A stretch of DNA of 44,637 nucleotides from assembly GCA_903911905.1 (NCBI GenBank), contig CAIWFK010000834.1, forward strand, positions 1-44,637. The letters run 5' to 3'. Within the stretch, counting starts at the first letter, position 1, and each line of letters begins with the position of its first letter. The notes below the pieces were generated by a model. It was not told the origin of the DNA and made no database searches. It saw only the letters and a list, made by a program, of their open reading frames with translations. The translations under genes were made by a program, and so were the position numbers. The stretch is from an uncultured Myxococcales bacterium. Lineage in GTDB: Bacteria > Myxococcota > Myxococcia > Myxococcales > Myxococcaceae. Shown here in pieces: positions 6,324-13,991 of the stretch.

Positions 6324-7538
6324 TCAGGGCAGGCGGCCATCGGTGGCCATCTGCTCGAGCTGCTCGGGCGTGGGGAAGCCCTTGACCCGCCAGCGTTCGG
6401 GCAGGTCACCGCTGGGCTGCATCAATTCGCCCACCACGCGTCGGGCGATCTCGAAGCTGGTGCTCCAGACCTGGCCCTGGGCCGAGCCGTCGGTGGCGAC
6501 CTTCACGAAGTCGACGCGGTCGGTCTGGGGCAGCAGGGCCTCGACGTTTTCCAGCCACGCGCAGGCGGTGAAGATGGCGCCGTCGGGCGTGCGGAACGCG
6601 CGCATGGTGCCCACGGTGATGTCGTGCCCGTTGGCGTGCAGCAGGGCCTCGAGCACTTCCTTCTGGCGGGCGTAGGCCGAGGCCATGGTCTGCAGCTCGA
6701 GCAGCTTGAACTTGGCCCAGGCCGGGTGCCCCTTCTCGGGCAGCCAGTGCTTCCAGGTGGTGCCCTCGAGGCGGAAGGCGAGGGCCGCGTGCGCGCGCGG
6801 CTCGAGCAGGGCCTCTTCACCCCAGGTGGCGATCTGCAGCAGGCCTTCGGCGTCGTCGTCTCCGGTGACGAAGACGATGTCGTGCGTGGGGGCCAGCGCC
6901 ACCGGCTGGCCCTTGACCTTGAGCCCCGCGAACAGCTCGGGCAGGGCCAGGCGCGAGGCGTCGAAGGTGTCGTGGTAGGGCGAGACGAACACGCCCGGCG
7001 CGGCCTCTTCGAACGGCAGGGTCGAGCGCGCCTTCAGGTTGGCGCAGGCGCGCTGGTAGAGCGGTTCGAATTCGCGCTCCCAGGCCTCGAGGCGATCGAC
7101 GCCGACCTCGGTGACCGAGGTGGCCAGCTCGAAGGCCAGGTGCACGGCGAGCAGCTCGTTGAGCGGCTGGTGGGGCAGCATGGCCCCGTCGATGGCGTCC
7201 TCGTCGGCGCCCAGGTCGAGCTCGGCCTGGCGGCGCACCGCCGAGAACCACGCGGCGTCGCGCACGCGCGGCAGCACCGAGCGCTCGATGGCGGCCGAGC
7301 GGGTCTCGGGCGCACGGGTGATGGAGGACCAGAAGCGGCGGCTGAGCACCCGCTCGCGCTCGCCCACGGGAGCGGCCTCGTATTCGACGTGCGCGTGCCC
7401 GAGGAAGAGGAAGTTGACCGGCTCGGGCGGCACGCCCACCACCAGCCGGTGGCGTGACGGGTCGACGGCGATGGGGCGTCGTTCACCCTGCGCGCGCAGA
7501 AAATCGGCGGCGATGCGTGCGAATTCCTCGGAGGTCAT
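6324..7538 (-). CDS. DUF1444 (YtpQ-like) family protein
   Basis: A 404-residue soluble protein. The N-terminal part (MTSEEFARIAADFL, then RLVVGVPPEPVNFLFLGHAH) and the central block (LYQRACANLKAR, then SPYHDTFDASRLALPELF and DIVFVTGDDD) follow the DUF1444/YtpQ layout, but the protein is longer than Bacillus YtpQ (about 270 residues) because of a C-terminal extension. No catalytic motif is known for the family. The ATG at 7538 is preceded closely by a GA-rich stretch and lies 67 bp from the divergent YjbQ gene. Its 3' end is 16 bp from the convergent cytochrome gene. The function is unknown. Confidence 0.65.
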   Translation of the reverse strand: MTSEEFARIAADFLRAQGERRPIAVDPSRHRLVVGVPPEPVNFLFLGHAHVEYEAAPVGERERVLSRRFWSSITRAPETRSAAIERSVLPRVRDAAWFSAVRRQAELDLGADEDAIDGAMLPHQPLNELLAVHLAFELATSVTEVGVDRLEAWEREFEPLYQRACANLKARSTLPFEEAAPGVFVSPYHDTFDASRLALPELFAGLKVKGQPVALAPTHDIVFVTGDDDAEGLLQIATWGEEALLEPRAHAALAFRLEGTTWKHWLPEKGHPAWAKFKLLELQTMASAYARQKEVLEALLHANGHDITVGTMRAFRTPDGAIFTACAWLENVEALLPQTDRVDFVKVATDGSAQGQVWSTSFEIARRVVGELMQPSGDLPERWRVKGFPTPEQLEQMATDGRLP

Positions 7539-7605
7539 GAAAGCCCCGTCGAGTCTGTCATGGATCAGCGGGCAACCACCCACCAAAAAGTGCATACAGT
7601 GCCGC

Positions 7606-8037
7606 ATGAGCGCGGTGCGCGTGCTTCAGGGCGAGCTTCAGGTGAAGACGGCGGGGCGGGGCTTCGTCGACCTCACCGCCAGGGTGGCCGGCTGGCTGGC
7701 CGAGCAGCGCGCCCAGGCGGGGCTGGTGACCGCATTCGTGCTGCACACCTCGGCCAGCCTGGTGGTGCAGGAAAACGCCGACCCCGACGTGCGGGCCGAC
7801 CTCGAGCGCTTCTTCGCGCGGCTCATTCCCGATTCGCTCGAGTACGCGCATCGCGACGAGGGGCCCGACGACCTGCCGGCCCACGTGCGCGCCGCGCTGA
7901 CCGCGACCCAGGTCAGCATGCCCGTTCGTGATGGGCGACTTCAGCTTGGCACGTGGCAGGCGCTGTGGTTGGCCGAGCACCGCGTGGCCGGTTCGACGCG
8001 CAGGGTGTCCCTCACCTTCGTGGGGACCGGCCCATGA
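7606..8037 (+). CDS. YjbQ/UPF0047 family protein
   Basis: A 143-residue protein with the YjbQ signature: FVLHTSASLVVQENADPDVR (about 46-65), then the HRDEGPDDLPAHVRAAL segment and the closing LGTWQALWLAEHR. The family forms compact trimers. E. coli YjbQ has been linked to thiamin phosphate synthase activity, but the true role is uncertain. The conserved His and acidic residues of the presumed active site are present. The ATG at 7606 gives the expected family length. The gene is divergent from the DUF1444 gene and followed by a 114-bp gap before the YceI gene. Confidence 0.9.
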   Translation: MSAVRVLQGELQVKTAGRGFVDLTARVAGWLAEQRAQAGLVTAFVLHTSASLVVQENADPDVRADLERFFARLIPDSLEYAHRDEGPDDLPAHVRAALTATQVSMPVRDGRLQLGTWQALWLAEHRVAGSTRRVSLTFVGTGP

Positions 8038-8151
8038 ATCGAAGCAGATGATCCATACCCAGCGGCCGGGACACTGACTTTTCTGCAACCCTTTCACGTC
8101 GGGAACGTTAGAACCGCCGCGCCCGACGCTTCATCATTCTGGAGGTCTACA

Positions 8152-8679
8152 ATGTCGTCTTCGTTCGTTCGTGTGCTCACCCTGAGCGTCGTCGCCGTGG
8201 CCACCGTCGCCTTCGCCGGCTGGAGCCGCAGTGGAGAGGCGCTGGCCAGCTTCAAGGCCACGGGCCCCGCGGGCTTCAAGATCGTCGGCGCCACCAAGAA
8301 CCTCGACATCAAGGACGACGGCACCACCCTGACCGTCGCCATCAAGCTGACCGACATCGACACCGACAATTCGCTGCGCAACAAGCACATGCTCGAAGAC
8401 CTCGAGGCCGAGAAGATGCCGGCCTGCTCGCTGACCGTGCCGCTGGCGAGCCTCAAGGAAGACGGGAAGGACGCCGAGGCCAAGGGCACCTTCGCGCTGC
8501 ACGGCAAGACCCACGAGGTCACCTTCAAGTACACCTCGTCGTGCGCCGACGGCGTCTGTTCCATCGACGGCGCGACCGACATCAACTTGAAGGACTACGA
8601 CGTGAAGGTGCGCAGCTACCTGGGCATCACCGTCAAGTCCGAGGTGTCGGTCACCGCCAAGTTCCAGCTCAAGAAGTGA
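8152..8679 (+). CDS. secreted YceI-family protein
   Basis: A 175-residue protein with a signal peptide (VLTLSVVAVATVAFA) followed by a YceI-like lipocalin-type barrel: SFKATGPAGFKIVG, DNSLRNKHMLEDL and the paired-strand end KVRSYLGITVKSEVSVTAKFQLK. YceI proteins bind long isoprenoid chains in the periplasm and often sit beside cytochromes. This one also carries cysteines (ACSL and SSCADGVCS), allowing a disulfide. A strong ribosome site GGAGGT (8141-8146) precedes the ATG. Its stop overlaps the GTG of the haem-motif barrel gene, suggesting a shared envelope redox or lipid-related job. Confidence 0.88.
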   Translation: MSSSFVRVLTLSVVAVATVAFAGWSRSGEALASFKATGPAGFKIVGATKNLDIKDDGTTLTVAIKLTDIDTDNSLRNKHMLEDLEAEKMPACSLTVPLASLKEDGKDAEAKGTFALHGKTHEVTFKYTSSCADGVCSIDGATDINLKDYDVKVRSYLGITVKSEVSVTAKFQLKK

Positions 8680-9896
8680 CCGTGCGCTTCGTTCGTTCGA
8701 GCCTGAAGTTCCTCGCCGTCGCCGTGCTGCTGAGCGGGTCGTCGGCCTTCGCCTACCCGTGGATGGTGAAGCACAACTACGGGGCCTGCGGCACCTGCCA
8801 CGTCGACCCCTCAGGCGGCGGTCAGTTGACCTCGTACGGCCGCGCCCAGGCCGACGTGTTGGTGCAGTGGAAGCTGCACAAGCCGCCGGTCGACAAGGAA
8901 CAGGAAGTGCCGCGCTCGGCGAACTTCCTCTGGTTCCTCGAGCTGCCCGACGTGGTGAACCTGTCGGGCAACTTCCGCGACGGCGTGCTGGTGCGCCCGG
9001 CGACCACCGCGATGCCGGTCATTCCGCTCATCATGGCGACCGACTTGTACGCGACCATCAACGTCGACCGCTTCGTCTTCCACGCGGCGGGCGGCTTCGG
9101 CTTCCGCAACGAGGTGGCCAAGGCCATCGTCGCGCCGGGGTGCAACCCGGTGACGACCTCGACCGGCCAGTGCGGCCCGTCGTTCGTCTCGCGCGAGTTC
9201 TGGGCTGGCGCCAAGTTCGCCGACGAGGCGGTGATGGTGCGGGCCGGCCGGCTGAACCTGCCCTTCGGCCTGCGCAACTACGAGCACACCAGTTGGGTGC
9301 GCGCACTGACGCTGACCGACATCAACGTCGACCAGCAGGTGGGCGTCGCCGTCTCGTACAACTCCGAGACCCTGCGCGGTGAGGTGATGGGCATTGCCGG
9401 CAACTTCCAGACCGGGCCCGACGCCTACCGCGAGCGCGGGTATTCGGCCTTCGCCGAGTACGCCATCAAGCCCAACGCCTACGTGGGGCTCTCGAGCCTC
9501 ATCGCGGCCTCGAAGGCTGACCCCGCGACCCTGGCCGCCACCACCCGGCACGCGCACGGCCTGTTCGCCCGCGTGGCGCCCACCGAGAACTTCGCCTTGC
9601 TGGCCGAGGCCGACCTGCTGGCGTGGGTCTCACTGCCGTCGACCGACCGCCTGGGCTTCGCGGCCTGGCTGCAGGGCGACTACGAAATCATGCAGGGCCT
9701 GCACGTCATCGGCACGCTGGAAGGCAGCTCGCAGGGCAACGCGGGTGAGACCGTGCCGTCGCTCGGCGGGTGGCTGTCGGCCTCGTGGTACCTGCTGCCC
9801 CACTGCGAGCTGCGGTTGGACAACATTCTGCGCAAGTCGCCTTCGGCCTCGGCGGTCGACTACTCGCTGCTGGTGATGTTCCACTTCTTCCTGTGA
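8676..9896 (+). CDS. outer-membrane beta-barrel with an N-terminal CXXCH haem motif
   Basis: A 406-residue protein: a signal peptide (FLAVAVLLSGSSAFA), then immediately one haem-binding motif in CGTCHVDPSGGG (about residues 35-46), then a long series of amphipathic strands ending in an aromatic C-terminus (LLVMFHFFL), as in porins. Fusion of a single c-type haem site to a barrel is seen in uncharacterised proteins of delta-group bacteria. It could pass electrons across the outer membrane or sense redox state at the pore mouth. The start is taken as GTG 8676, which forms GTGA with the YceI stop; GTG 8682 is an alternative. It is followed 8 bp later by a second haem-motif protein. Confidence 0.75.
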   Translation: MTVRFVRSSLKFLAVAVLLSGSSAFAYPWMVKHNYGACGTCHVDPSGGGQLTSYGRAQADVLVQWKLHKPPVDKEQEVPRSANFLWFLELPDVVNLSGNFRDGVLVRPATTAMPVIPLIMATDLYATINVDRFVFHAAGGFGFRNEVAKAIVAPGCNPVTTSTGQCGPSFVSREFWAGAKFADEAVMVRAGRLNLPFGLRNYEHTSWVRALTLTDINVDQQVGVAVSYNSETLRGEVMGIAGNFQTGPDAYRERGYSAFAEYAIKPNAYVGLSSLIAASKADPATLAATTRHAHGLFARVAPTENFALLAEADLLAWVSLPSTDRLGFAAWLQGDYEIMQGLHVIGTLEGSSQGNAGETVPSLGGWLSASWYLLPHCELRLDNILRKSPSASAVDYSLLVMFHFFL

Positions 9897-9904
9897 GCCC
9901 ACGC

Positions 9905-10375
9905 ATGGTTCGCCTGCTGACCGCCTCGCTGGTGTTGACCGGTGCTGCGGCGTTCGCCTCGCCCGTCTACCCGGCCGACATTCAGACCCACCTCTCGCTC
10001 TCGGCCCCGCCGCCGCAGTCGTGCTCGCTGTGCCACGTCAACGGGGTGGGCGCGGTGGGCACGGCCAACACGCTCTTCGGCAAGGCCATGCGGGCGCAGG
10101 GCCTGGTGCTCGAGAACCCGACCAGCCTGAACACCGCGCTCGACGCGCTGGCCACCGCGAAGACCGACAGCGATGGTGACGGCATGAGCGACATCGACGA
10201 ATTGAAGGCGGGGCGCGACCCCAACGTGGCCGACAACGCCGACGGTGGCACGGGCGGTGGCGGTGGGTCGACCAGCCCGGGCGCGTTGACCTACGGCTGC
10301 GGGTCGAACGAAGTTCCCTTCCTGGCCACGGGCCTGGGGGTGTTGGTGCTGCTGCGCCGCCGGGAGCGCTCATGA
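9905..10375 (+). CDS. single-haem-motif, Ca-binding MYXO-CTERM surface protein
   Basis: A 156-residue exported protein. After a signal peptide (LLTASLVLTGAAAFA) there is one haem motif CSLCH (about 40-44), a helix-rich cytochrome-like region, then DSDGDGMSDIDE (about 96-107), a calcium-binding loop of the thrombospondin type 3/dockerin kind. The end is a Gly-rich linker, a GCG motif, a hydrophobic segment (FLATGLGVLVLL) and RRRERS, matching the MYXO-CTERM tripartite sorting tail processed by myxosortase. The protein is therefore probably displayed on the cell surface. It sits between the haem barrel (8-bp gap) and dapD (ATGA overlap). Confidence 0.75.
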   Translation: MVRLLTASLVLTGAAAFASPVYPADIQTHLSLSAPPPQSCSLCHVNGVGAVGTANTLFGKAMRAQGLVLENPTSLNTALDALATAKTDSDGDGMSDIDELKAGRDPNVADNADGGTGGGGGSTSPGALTYGCGSNEVPFLATGLGVLVLLRRRERS

Positions 10376-11193
10376 ACCTCGACGACCTGAAGAGCCGGGT
10401 GAACGCGGCGTTCGCCGATCGCGAAAAGCTGAAGGAACCGTTCTACGCGATGGCGGTGAAGGAAACCGTGTCGCTGCTCGACCGCGGCGTGCTGCGGGTG
10501 GCGCAGAAGGGCGCGGGCGGCTGGGAAGTCAACGCCTGGGCCAAGGAAGCGATTCTGCTCTTCTTCGCCTTGAGCGAAATGAAGACCATGGAACTGCCGC
10601 CCTTCGAGTTCTTCGACAAGATTCCCCTGAAGAAGGGGCTGGCCGAGGCGGGCGTGCGGGTGGTGCCTCCGGGCACGGTGCGGTACGGCGCGTTCTGCGA
10701 GCGGGGCGTGGTGGTGATGCCGGGCTACGTGAACATCGGCGCGTGGGTCGGCGCAGGCACCATGGTCGACACCTGGGCCACCGTGGGCAGTTGCGCGCAG
10801 GTGGGGCGCAACGTGCACCTCTCGGGCGGCGTGGGCCTGGGCGGCGTGCTCGAGCCCGCGGGCGCGCAGCCGGTCATCATCGAAGACGGGGCCTTCATCG
10901 GCAGCCGGTGCGTGGTGGTCGAGGGCGTGGTGGTCGAGGAAGAAGCGGTGCTGGGCGCCAACGTGGTGCTGACCAGTTCGACGCAGATCATCGACGTCAG
11001 CGGGCCGACCGAAGTGGTGCACAAGGGTCGGGTGCCGGCGCGCAGCGTGGTGATTCCCGGTACGCGGGCCAAGAAGTTCCCCGCCGGCGAATACCAGGTG
11101 CCGTGCGCGCTCATCATCGGCAAGCGCAGCGCGACCACCGACCAGAAGACCTCGCTCAACCAGGCGCTGCGCGACTTCGCGGTCCCGGTCTAG
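10372..11193 (+). CDS. dapD: 2,3,4,5-tetrahydropyridine-2,6-dicarboxylate N-succinyltransferase
   Basis: A 273-residue cytoplasmic acyltransferase of the lysine/meso-diaminopimelate pathway, transferring succinyl from succinyl-CoA to tetrahydrodipicolinate. The N-terminal helical region is followed by a left-handed beta-helix with hexapeptide repeats (for example NIGAWVGAGTMVDTWATVGS) and the DapD C-terminal cap containing GKRSATTDQKTSLNQALR. The length is that of the DapD family. The ATG overlaps the previous stop as ATGA, an odd pairing of a biosynthetic enzyme with envelope haem proteins. A strong hairpin at 11273-11297 closes the transcript. Confidence 0.95.
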   Translation: MNLDDLKSRVNAAFADREKLKEPFYAMAVKETVSLLDRGVLRVAQKGAGGWEVNAWAKEAILLFFALSEMKTMELPPFEFFDKIPLKKGLAEAGVRVVPPGTVRYGAFCERGVVVMPGYVNIGAWVGAGTMVDTWATVGSCAQVGRNVHLSGGVGLGGVLEPAGAQPVIIEDGAFIGSRCVVVEGVVVEEEAVLGANVVLTSSTQIIDVSGPTEVVHKGRVPARSVVIPGTRAKKFPAGEYQVPCALIIGKRSATTDQKTSLNQALRDFAVPV

Positions 11194-11272
11194 AGCGCCG
11201 ATCCGCGTTCCGCAACGACCGGATCGACACGGCTCGGCGCGCGCGCTCGCCAGTCCGTCAGGGCGGAAAAGA

Positions 11273-11297
11273 AAAGCCCCGGGGTCACCGGGGCTTT
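11273..11297. terminator. bidirectional intrinsic terminator between dapD and the Skp/OmpH-like gene
   Basis: A perfect 10-bp inverted repeat (AAAGCCCCGG and CCGGGGCTTT) with a 5-base loop lies between two convergent genes. The A-rich left flank and T-rich right end let it work in both directions. Confidence 0.85.
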
Positions 11298-11324
11298 CGA
11301 GCTTCGGGAACCTCGAACGAACGC

Positions 11325-11900
11325 CTACTTCTTGGGGGCGTCGACGGCCTTGGGTGCGTCAGCCGCCTTGGGAGCCGCCGCGCCGCCACCAGCGGCCTTG
11401 AACTGCGCGTTGTACATGCGAATGAGCTCGTTGGTCAGGTCGAGCGCGGGAGGCGCCCAGGCCAGGCCCGACGACGACTTGTCGAACACCATGGTCAGGC
11501 CTTCACGCTGGGCAATCTGCCCGAGCAGGGTCTCGAGCTTGGGCATGATGGACCCCAGTTCCTTGCGCTCGCTGTCGGCCATCTCGGCGCGCAGCTTGTC
11601 GGTGCGCTGGGCGAAGTCGTAGGTCTTCTTCTGCAGTTCCTGCTCGCGGGCGCTGCGAACCTTGTCGTCCATCGTGGGCGCCTGCTTCTGGAAGGCCTCG
11701 ACCTCGGTCTGCAGCGCGGTCTTTTCCTTCTCGACCGCCTTCTGCTTGGCGTCGACCATGGCCTGCAGGCGCGACTTGGCGGCCTTGCCCTCGTCGGTTT
11801 CCTGGAGCGCGCGCTGAATGTCGACGTAGGCCGCCTTGAACTCGGCAGCGTGAGCGGCGGCGGCGAACAGCGTGAGGGCGGCGACGAGCGACTTCTTCAT
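11325..11900 (-). CDS. Skp/OmpH-family periplasmic chaperone
   Basis: A 191-residue protein with a signal peptide (MKKSLVAALTLFAAAAHA) and the OmpH core: AAYVDIQRALQETDEGK, a long charged coiled coil (about residues 35-115) forming the tentacles, and the returning segment with LTMVFDKSSSGL. A low-complexity Ala/Pro/Lys tail (repeats of APKA and DAPK) ends it. Skp proteins hold unfolded outer-membrane proteins in the periplasm. The start is the ATG at 11900, which begins the signal peptide; an upstream in-frame GTG would add an unlikely leader. It is usually beside bamA or lpxD, but here stands alone. Confidence 0.85.
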   Translation of the reverse strand: MKKSLVAALTLFAAAAHAAEFKAAYVDIQRALQETDEGKAAKSRLQAMVDAKQKAVEKEKTALQTEVEAFQKQAPTMDDKVRSAREQELQKKTYDFAQRTDKLRAEMADSERKELGSIMPKLETLLGQIAQREGLTMVFDKSSSGLAWAPPALDLTNELIRMYNAQFKAAGGGAAAPKAADAPKAVDAPKK

Positions 11901-12037
11901 GGGCACGAGGCTTTCGAAAAAAGGGGAACGAACGGGCCTCCTATACACCGCCCGCGCGCGAAGGGAACGCGCTTGTGTGACGCACCGGGCGGCGAGGTAT
12001 TTCGACCCGCGTCGACGTCAGGCGGGCGGGAACAGGT

Positions 12038-12973
12038 TCAGCGCGACGCGTGTTCAGCGGGATCGACGTCGAGCCAGCGGACCGCGCCCGAACCTTCGTT
12101 GTAGACCAGCCGCATCACCGGCGGGGCTCCCGGCCGACGCAGCACCGCCGAGCGCTTGGTGAGCGCGGCCGAGCTGGCCGTCACCACCGCGTCGGCGAGG
12201 TCGGCGCGCGCGTGGCTTCCGCCAAGCGCCAGCACCCTGGCCACCGTGGTCGCTTCACCGGGGCCGGCCTTCGCGTGGCTGGCAGCGGTCTCGAGCGGGT
12301 GGCAGTGGCGGTGCCCCAGCACCAGCACCACCTTCGCGTGGTGGCGCCAGACCGCGTCGTCGACCGCGGCCACCACCGCGTCGTCGACCAGGGCGGCCGG
12401 AGTGCGCACCACCACCAGTGAGCCCAGGGCCTGGTCGAAGAGCAGCTCGGGCGGCACGGTGGCCTCGGAGCAGGCCACCACCACCGCCTTCACCGGCGCG
12501 GGCGTCTTGCGCAGCTGCAGCAGGTCGTGGCTCTGCGCGACGCCCTGGGCGAAGCGCTCGTTGCCGTCCATCAGCTCGCTGACCGTCTGGGCCAGCAGCT
12601 TGGCGGGGTCGGTCTCGGGGGTGGCGGGGTGCTCGTCGGTGCTGGCGGGCTCGGGCTTCGAAGGCTCGGGCGTGGCGACTTCGGCCTCTTTGACGGGCTC
12701 GGCTTCCTTTGGCGCTGCCGCAGCTTCGGGGGCCGGCGCTTCCTTCGCTTCCTCGGCGTGCTTCTCTTCGGCAGCAGGCTCGGCCTTCGTGGGCTCGCCC
12801 TTCGTCGGCTCGACTGGAACGGCGACGGCGAGGGCGACCGACGCGTCGGGTCGGTCCTTGGCTGGCTTGACCACGCGCATCGGGTCCGAGAGGAGGTCAA
12901 CGAACAGGTAGATCAGCCCGCCGAACAGCACGACGGCCTGAGCGATGACCCCAATCAACATGGCGCGCTTCAT
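12038..12973 (-). CDS. membrane-anchored divergent beta-carbonic-anhydrase-like protein
   Basis: A 311-residue protein: an N-terminal membrane anchor (MLIGVIAQAVVLFGGLIYLF), a Pro/Glu/Ala/Lys-rich linker of about 110 residues, and a C-terminal beta-carbonic-anhydrase-like domain beginning LMDGNERFAQG. The domain keeps VVVACSEATVPPELLFDQALG and LVLGHRHCHPL, so the Cys/His/Cys zinc ligands can be placed. The CxDxR motif of the active enzyme reads C-S-E-A-T, losing the Arg and changing the Asp to Glu. That argues for a weakened or different activity. The ATG at 12973 starts the anchor directly. The gene stands alone, with a 512-bp spacer upstream. Confidence 0.75.
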   Translation of the reverse strand: MKRAMLIGVIAQAVVLFGGLIYLFVDLLSDPMRVVKPAKDRPDASVALAVAVPVEPTKGEPTKAEPAAEEKHAEEAKEAPAPEAAAAPKEAEPVKEAEVATPEPSKPEPASTDEHPATPETDPAKLLAQTVSELMDGNERFAQGVAQSHDLLQLRKTPAPVKAVVVACSEATVPPELLFDQALGSLVVVRTPAALVDDAVVAAVDDAVWRHHAKVVLVLGHRHCHPLETAASHAKAGPGEATTVARVLALGGSHARADLADAVVTASSAALTKRSAVLRRPGAPPVMRLVYNEGSGAVRWLDVDPAEHASR

Positions 12974-13074
12974 GGTGCTGGTGACAGCAAGCCCCGCGCC
13001 GCGGCCAGGTGGTTGATCTCGCTGCAGGTCGCACGAGTCCAACGGCACTCGTGAAAAAAGCGTGGGTGTGCACC

Positions 13075-13103
13075 TTGACGAAAAAAACCTCGGGTCACAT
13101 GCT
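13075..13103 (+). promoter_or_regulatory. candidate promoter upstream of the micro-ORF and PATAN-like gene
   Basis: TTGACG (13075-13080), a 17-bp spacer starting with seven A, then CATGCT (13098-13103). The -35 is close to consensus and the -10 is weak. The run of A may add UP-like bending. It would start RNA near 13110, just before the ribosome site of the micro-ORF. Confidence 0.3.
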
Positions 13104-13131
13104 TGTGAACGTCCCCACGAAAGGAGTGCTG

Positions 13132-13185
13132 ATGTCCCCAGCTCTTCCAGTGAACTCCTCACAAGGAGCGCGACCGACGAACTGA
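13132..13185 (+). CDS. 17-codon micro-ORF with strong ribosome site (possible leader peptide)
   Basis: ATG at 13132 is preceded by AAAGGAG with a 5-base gap, one of the best ribosome sites in the window. The frame reads MSPALPVNSSQGARPTN and stops at TGA. A GGAG/CTCC complement spans the start and the middle of the frame (around 13121 and 13155), so the leader RNA could fold over its own ribosome site. No family is recognisable. It may be a regulatory leader, a true small protein or chance. Confidence 0.3.
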   Translation: MSPALPVNSSQGARPTN

Positions 13186-13485
13186 TGGTTCGGTGTCATT
13201 GGCGCGCGGGTGAACGCGCAGCCGCCCCGAACGAAGGCCACTCCAACGCACCAGACTGAGCGGTTCTGCTGCGGGCCCCCACGCTCACACATACGATGGA
13301 CGTTGCGACCGCTGCACCGTCGCCGCCATCGGAATTCACGGTCAATCCGTCTGAACAGGTCCCCGGGGCACGCACCCGAGGGACAACCGTGTTCATTCGC
13401 ACCCACCTCAGGCTCGTTGACCCCCGCGCTGATCAGCCGTTGCGGGTCTCTCGCGCTGGCGGAGCGCTTGCTTGGCAGAGCGGTG

Positions 13486-13974
13486 ATGGCTGCCATGTCG
13501 CTCGCCGAGGCGCTCCGGTCATGGAGTTCGGCCCAGGAACTGGAATTCGATCTCGAGCTCGCCGCCGGGGCACTGGCGGCGTGCGGCGACGCGGGCATCA
13601 CTGGCACCTTCGTCGGCGTGACCTCCTGGATGACGTGGCGGGTCTGGTTCGTCGAGGGGCGGCTGTGCCAGTGCGAATGCGGGCCGGGTGACACCACCCA
13701 CCTGCGCGGGCCGATGGCGCTGTGGGCGCTGCTGGTCACCCGAGGGCTGACCGGTCGGCTCGAGGCAGGCACCGTGCCCTCTGGGGAAGGCTTCGGTGGC
13801 GCGCCCACCCCTGCGGTGCTCGCCGAACTGCACCGGCGCATCGACGAGCGGCGCAACGCGGGCCTCGACGTCGACCGCTTCGCGTTGAACCTCGACGCCC
13901 GCCCAGTGCAGGTGCGTGGGCCCGCCACGCCCACCGTCGATCCGTTGGCCGCGCCTTTGCTGCAGCGGGAGTGA
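13486..13974 (+). CDS. DUF4388/PATAN-like protein
   Basis: A 162-residue soluble protein. The pattern GITGTFVGVTSWMTWRVWF followed by VEGRLCQCECG, then a Gly/Ala-Leu helix region and the ending ELHRRIDERRN resembles the PATAN/DUF4388 domain, whose usual form is a G-x-L strand, an F-x-x-G-x-I element and a terminal RRIDE helix. Such domains are frequent in myxobacterial signalling proteins. The start is uncertain: ATG 13486 (after GTG 13483) or ATG 13495; codon use becomes protein-like at about this point. It lies 17 bp before the HDOD gene, suggesting a shared operon and pathway. Confidence 0.55.
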   Translation: MAAMSLAEALRSWSSAQELEFDLELAAGALAACGDAGITGTFVGVTSWMTWRVWFVEGRLCQCECGPGDTTHLRGPMALWALLVTRGLTGRLEAGTVPSGEGFGGAPTPAVLAELHRRIDERRNAGLDVDRFALNLDARPVQVRGPATPTVDPLAAPLLQRE

Positions 13975-13991
13975 GGGCTTCGAGGCACCCC

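Larger units (their letters stand above)
12974..13485. other. long spacer with a candidate promoter and a micro-ORF
   Basis: This spacer separates the carbonic-anhydrase-like gene (minus) from the PATAN-like gene (plus). It contains a candidate promoter and a 17-codon reading frame with a good ribosome site, listed separately. Longer open frames across 13186-13485 are Arg-rich and look like GC-rich noise. An untranslated leader for the PATAN/HDOD pair is the simplest reading. Confidence 0.5.

Noticed and set aside
13186-13485. Read-through of the micro-ORF UGA into the PATAN-like gene as a third selenoprotein
   Set aside because: The frame is open, but the translated 100 residues are Arg/His/Pro-rich noise, unlike the two accepted UGA cases.
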